NCBI GenBank assembly: GCA_007844125.1
Contig: CM017567.1
Span: forward strand, 12,566,428-12,630,427
Direction of reading: 5' to 3'
Length of the DNA: 64,000 nt
DNA from: Sinonovacula constricta
Lineage: Eukaryota > Mollusca > Bivalvia > Cardiida > Solecurtidae
Shown: positions 59,880 through 64,000 of the stretch, piece by piece
Layout: each line of letters begins with the position of its first letter
How positions within the stretch are numbered: the stretch's first letter is position 1
Program-made: the position numbers and the translations under genes
The notes under the pieces: generated by a model
Database searches by the model: none
Seen by the model: the letters and a program-made list of their open reading frames with translations, nothing else
What the model was told of the DNA's origin: nothing

Positions 59880-60120
59880 AAACAAACATTTCAGGCAGTG
59901 CAAAGTTGGAACGCTTCGTAAACCAGGTTTAATATCCACAGTCGATATATCGTTTCAATGCAAGAGCCGTTAGTTTTTGTGTATGTGTGTAATTTCACGC
60001 CTCAGTGTTTTGTCAATTTTACATTATATTCTGCAAGCATATGTCTAGTGTTCGTTCAGTGTTTGATATATGTGGCTTTTCTCAAAGGACCTCGTCATAT
60101 TTTTTCACGTTAGGCCTAAT
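59880..60120 (+). repeat. R1 family copy (diverged)
   Basis: CATTTCAGGCAGTGCAAAGT, TGGAACGCTTCGTAAACCAG, GTTTAATA, GTGTGTAATTTCACGCCTCA and TTTTACATTATA in R1 order. The hairpin is reduced to CAGTCGATATATCG. Confidence 0.7.
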
Positions 60121-62147
60121 TTAAAATATATTGTTTGTTAAAATGTTTATTTATTAGCAAAGTCTACATGTAAGCAGCAATAAACAAAATAAAAATATTA
60201 AAATTATCCCAATTACGGTAATAAATCAACAGCCAGAAGGAAATGCTGGTTTATTTATAACGAAAAATTTTGACGGGGCAATTATAGCTGCTTATATAAG
60301 GATATATTGATATATAAATAGATACATACAGTTGCTCGAGTAAAATCAAATGAGATATTAAGAGTCTGCAGATGTTGAATAAATTGAAAGCGTTGTCTGT
60401 CAAGATAGTTTGTTTTAATGTTTGTGATAATTCTCACTGGAAATTTTCTTTTTTCCTTGCATTAATGACATTATAAAACACATGACAGATGACGATCCAT
60501 TAGAAAGATAAGTGATTCCATTTAAGACAAATATGCATTTGTGAAAAGCTATTCTTTGACATAAATGTTTGTGGTTAAAACATTCCATCACATACATAAA
60601 TGACACCTATTTTGTTTAAACACTATTTAGTCAACAATCGCGTTATAAAATACATATGCTTAAATATTTACACTTAAAATACAAAAATAATGGAGAAAGG
60701 AAAGAAGCTACTAAATATGAACCCATTTTCTAGTGACATTGTTATAAAACGAATCTTTATGACTGACTAAAATTACGAACACTATGAATCATGGACACAG
60801 CATTCAAATAATACATTTTAATACCCTTATCTGGATGGTTGAATATTGAGGAAATAGATAAAATAATAAAATTAATTACTGCACTCATAGTGAAATAATA
60901 ACGTTTATGAAATACAGAGATTTCATTTAACGACTTGTATTGTTTAACCACTATTTATCAACTTCACACAAAACTATCAGGTTTTTAAATTTCTCGGAGA
61001 TCTGTTAAATATGTTATATATCCCCAAATCCAGGGTAATTCAAAACGCCACCTATCTGATTTCTCTGCAAATTGAGATTTGAAGTGAGTCTGATTGTGAA
61101 GATTAATGATGATTAAAACGGAATCCTTGATACGAACTATCCTCTTATTAGCTGCTCGTAGCCATCTTTGACACATGTCGCGAAATAAATTAGATAGCAG
61201 CAATTATTAAAAGCGATGAGGTGACACATTTTCAATTGACAATTGTACTGGATAATGAGCAAGTTCAAGGCGACTTAAATCAAGTTCGTAAAAAATTATA
61301 CTGACATTTACCGTTTAGAATAAGACTTCGATAATCATAAGTTTGATTTGGTTCACGTTGGACAAAGCAATACCATGATTGAATAAAGATGTTTTCTATA
61401 TTACAAACAGAACTGATATGTAGTGAACTGTTTTACAATAATATGACATTAATCTGAAGTTATCGTGTTGTTTTACTTATGTTTCATTGTGTGACAGGCA
61501 CATTGCCTTGAGAAATAAGGATAAGTGTAATATCATTTGAATGCATACAAAGTGTGATTACGATTCATTTGTATTCCTTATGTATACCATGTCTTACTAA
61601 ATATACTAAAAAACTTTTAAAACTTTTTAATGCTTTTTTGTAATAGTTCTTCTAACAGTCGGAACATCCGTTAGTAAGTGCCTCCCAAAGCCCTGCTTGA
61701 TGGGATATTTAGATCACGCTATCCACTTACCTTACAATATATTGTGTTACGATTCGCCAGAGTCAAATGGAATTTAATCAGCAGTGTAATTAATTAAGCT
61801 CATTGCATTATTCAAGCACCATCAAATTCAATCAGGCATCTTAATATGGACAACCCGTAACATGAAGACAGCGTCTAACCATGTTTTTGAACCAGTATTG
61901 AAGCTGCTATAATAACGTAATTAGATGGCGTGTAACCACATTTACAAGCTATTGGATACAAGGCGGTCATTTATGATACTTGTTTTCGATCATTGTAATA
62001 TTGGCAATATTGGCTCGTAAAGATTTTCAACTGCCTGCTAAGATATGCAGTAGAGACTAGAAAGAGAGATAATTAAAATAGAAAATATGCAGTGAGTATG
62101 CTTAACTTTTACTGAAAGTGATACCAGGAATACTTGAGAGATATTAT
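60121..62147. other. No gene recognised
   Basis: Frames at 60415-60606, 60757-60951 and 60985-61203 (all -) were examined without identification. The region is AT-rich. Confidence 0.5.
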
Positions 62148-62953
62148 GGGTAAACGTATTGAGGGATATTATGAACAAACTCTTTTAGAGATACTACGGA
62201 TAAACACATTGAGAGATACTATAGATAATAACAATGAGAGATTCCATAGACAAACTATGTGAGAGATACTATGGACAAACAGTGTAACAGATAATATGGA
62301 TAAACACTGTGAGAGATAGTATGAATAAACACTTTGAGAGATACAAACACGGTGACAGAAATTTAAACACAGTGAGAAATAAGTTAGACAAACACAGTGA
62401 CAAATACTGCAGACAAACACATTGAGAAATACTATATATTAACACAATAAAAGGTACTGCAGGACACACACAATGAGAGATACTTCAGACAAAGACAGTG
62501 AGAAATCCTATAGATAAACACAATGAGAGATAGTGCAGGTAAACACAGTGATACATACTGCAGGCAAACACAGTGAGAAATACTACAGATAAACACAGTG
62601 AGATACTGCAGACAAAAGAAAGTGAGAGATATTGCAGACAAACACATTGAGAAACACAATGGATAAACACAGTGAGAGATACTGTAGACAAACACAGTGA
62701 GAGATTGTGCAGACAAACACAGGGAGAGATACTGCATACAAACACAGTAAGAAATACTTTAGACAAACACAGTGAAAGATACTGTTGACCAACACGGCGG
62801 GAAATACTGTTGACAAACACAGTGAGAAATACTCCAGACAAACACAGTGAGAAATACTATAGACAAACAGAGTGATATATATACTATAGACAAACACAGT
62901 GAGACATAATGCAAACAAACACAGTGAGAAATACTAATGACAAACAAAGAGAT
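62148..62953. repeat. 25-bp minisatellite, about 32 units
   Basis: Units read AGACAAACACAGTGAGA followed by (G/A)ATACTGC or variants. The period is 25 bp over most of the array, with degenerate units toward the left edge. Because 25 is not a multiple of three, all minus-strand frames stay open for long runs and give LSLCLSAVSLTVF-like strings; five overlapping 66-118-codon frames here are repeat artefacts. Confidence 0.95.
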
Positions 62954-62984
62954 ATCATAGATAAACAAAATGAAGAAGCTGAAT

Positions 62985-63125
62985 GTTAGTTTTCTGTATT
63001 CATCCCTCTTCGTGAGACGGTTATGGCGGAAGGTAGCGATGACGTAATCTCCTTGGAGTTTCGAATCTTGCCATTGTGGTAAAGCTTCATCAATTTCTCG
63101 AATGCACAAGCGGGAATGAACATCT
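62985..63125 (-). other. Candidate exon or transposon ORF segment (unrecognised)
   Basis: Just outside the 25-bp array, the minus strand encodes a balanced, charged stretch: VQDVHSRLCIREIDEALPQW then QDSKLQGDYVIATF and RHNRLTKRDEYRKLTF. It is bounded upstream by a stop (TGA near 63140) and an AG (ATACAG) that could act as a splice acceptor, and runs downstream into the minisatellite. CpG dinucleotides are more frequent than in surrounding DNA. No family was identified. It may be a real exon whose intron has been invaded by the array, or a piece of an unknown element. Confidence 0.3.
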
Positions 63126-63130
63126 TGCAC

Positions 63131-64000
63131 CGTTCTGTATCAACGGCCGGTGAGGAGAAATCTTAACTAATAAACTAGCGAACAATTGCAGAACACAGAT
63201 ATCCTGTATCCAGTTGTTAAAATACCACAAACACACTATAAACACCAAAGAACTACTAAACTGTACCCATTTACCATAAAAATGCCATTTCAAGAACAGT
63301 CTATTCAACTATATATAATGCAAACCCTATTTTTAATGTTTATTTTATTTTTGAAGTTGATAAGGTGTTAATGGTGATCCCTTAATTAAGCCAGCAATGC
63401 GACCGGTTCGTGTGTTATAAGCCATTTACATTTGTGTCTGTTGTTTTTACCTGTTTCCAGTCGTTCACAGGTATTCGGCTTAAGGCGGGCCATAAGACCG
63501 TCCGGGGCGATTAATAAACGGCGTAACCCGTGAGTTGTATAAGTCCTGCTTATGTATGTTTATTCTCGTTATTGACAGATTATTATCATATATCACGTCT
63601 GAACACGGAACAGAACAAAACAAGCAAATATTATTTAACGTGAACTTGTCGTTTCTCGTCAGTCGTTAACTAAACAGCAGAAAATATAGGCGCAAGAAAA
63701 TTAGTCTATTGAAATTTTATATGATCGAAATATAAATTATTTATCGAAAGAGATATACTTAAGTATAGAACATCAAGTGTTTAATGTCATCATGAATTGG
63801 TTATAATAAATTATTAAAGATAGTAACCTATATTTTCATACGTATACAATTGTTAAAGATCATAACGGGAACACGGGACTTTGCTTGTATGACAAATGAG
63901 GCAAAGTATAATTTAGATACGATACAGTATAGCTTCTTCTTAGATATACTCTCAAAAGTATGTTTGGATAATGAAATTTTATTAATGAACAATACAGACG
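63131..64000. other. No gene recognised; GC-richer patch
   Basis: The patch 63395-63545 is richer in G+C and CpG than the window average and has an acceptor-like TTTACCTGTTTCCAG ending near 63462. Only short frames follow it. The remainder is AT-rich and unrecognised. Confidence 0.45.

Noticed and set aside
62169..62918. Overlapping minus-strand frames with repeated CLS/LTVF words as a Cys-rich repeat protein
   Set aside because: They are three frames of the 25-bp minisatellite; the unit is not a multiple of three, so no frame is preferred.

Overview
This window looks like AT-rich eukaryotic nuclear DNA, most likely from a bivalve or related mollusc. That is inferred from the retroelement types and the overall texture; no host gene is available to prove it. 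I found no intact protein-coding host gene, no rRNA, no intact tRNA and no CRISPR array. Most open frames of 60-125 codons are of chance quality. The window reads as an intergenic or intronic transposon graveyard with several tandem arrays.

Layout. 0-13.8 kb: a dispersed repeat copy (150-390), a minus-strand relic of the C-terminal part of a reverse-transcriptase protein (3813-5035), tetranucleotide and trinucleotide arrays (6.7 and 7.4 kb), a small Cys-rich reading frame (7.1 kb), a second dispersed repeat (8.7 kb) and a 21-22 bp minisatellite (12.5-13.0 kb). 13.87-17.67 kb: the best preserved element, a CR1/L2-like non-LTR retrotransposon with an apurinic-type endonuclease, a reverse transcriptase and a 2A-like motif, inactivated by stops, frameshifts and catalytic substitutions. 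24.3-26.9 kb (minus): a highly decayed Penelope-like/PLE-related reverse transcriptase element recognised piecewise. 48.7-50.1 kb (plus): a second copy of the same family, split by an insertion. 53.9-54.2 kb: a third, 3'-only copy. 32.04-33.26 kb: a complete non-autonomous hAT transposon with terminal inverted repeats, an 8-bp target duplication and a leftover BED zinc finger. 42.15-43.12 kb (minus): a decayed mariner transposase. 50.98-51.39 kb (46-bp unit) and 62.15-62.95 kb (25-bp unit): two more minisatellites.

An interspersed short repeat, called family R1 here, occurs about ten to twelve times between 18 and 60 kb in both orientations. It carries a conserved core with a short hairpin and is the insertion that splits the second PLE-like copy. 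At least four autonomous transposon lineages (APE-type LINE, a probable RLE-type LINE, a PLE-like element and mariner) plus non-autonomous hAT and short elements have accumulated here.

A few short frames (45.4, 47.7, 56.0 and 63.0 kb) look more protein-like than background and could be exons or unrecognised transposon pieces; they are reported at low confidence. Homology statements come from recognising motifs by eye, not from searches.
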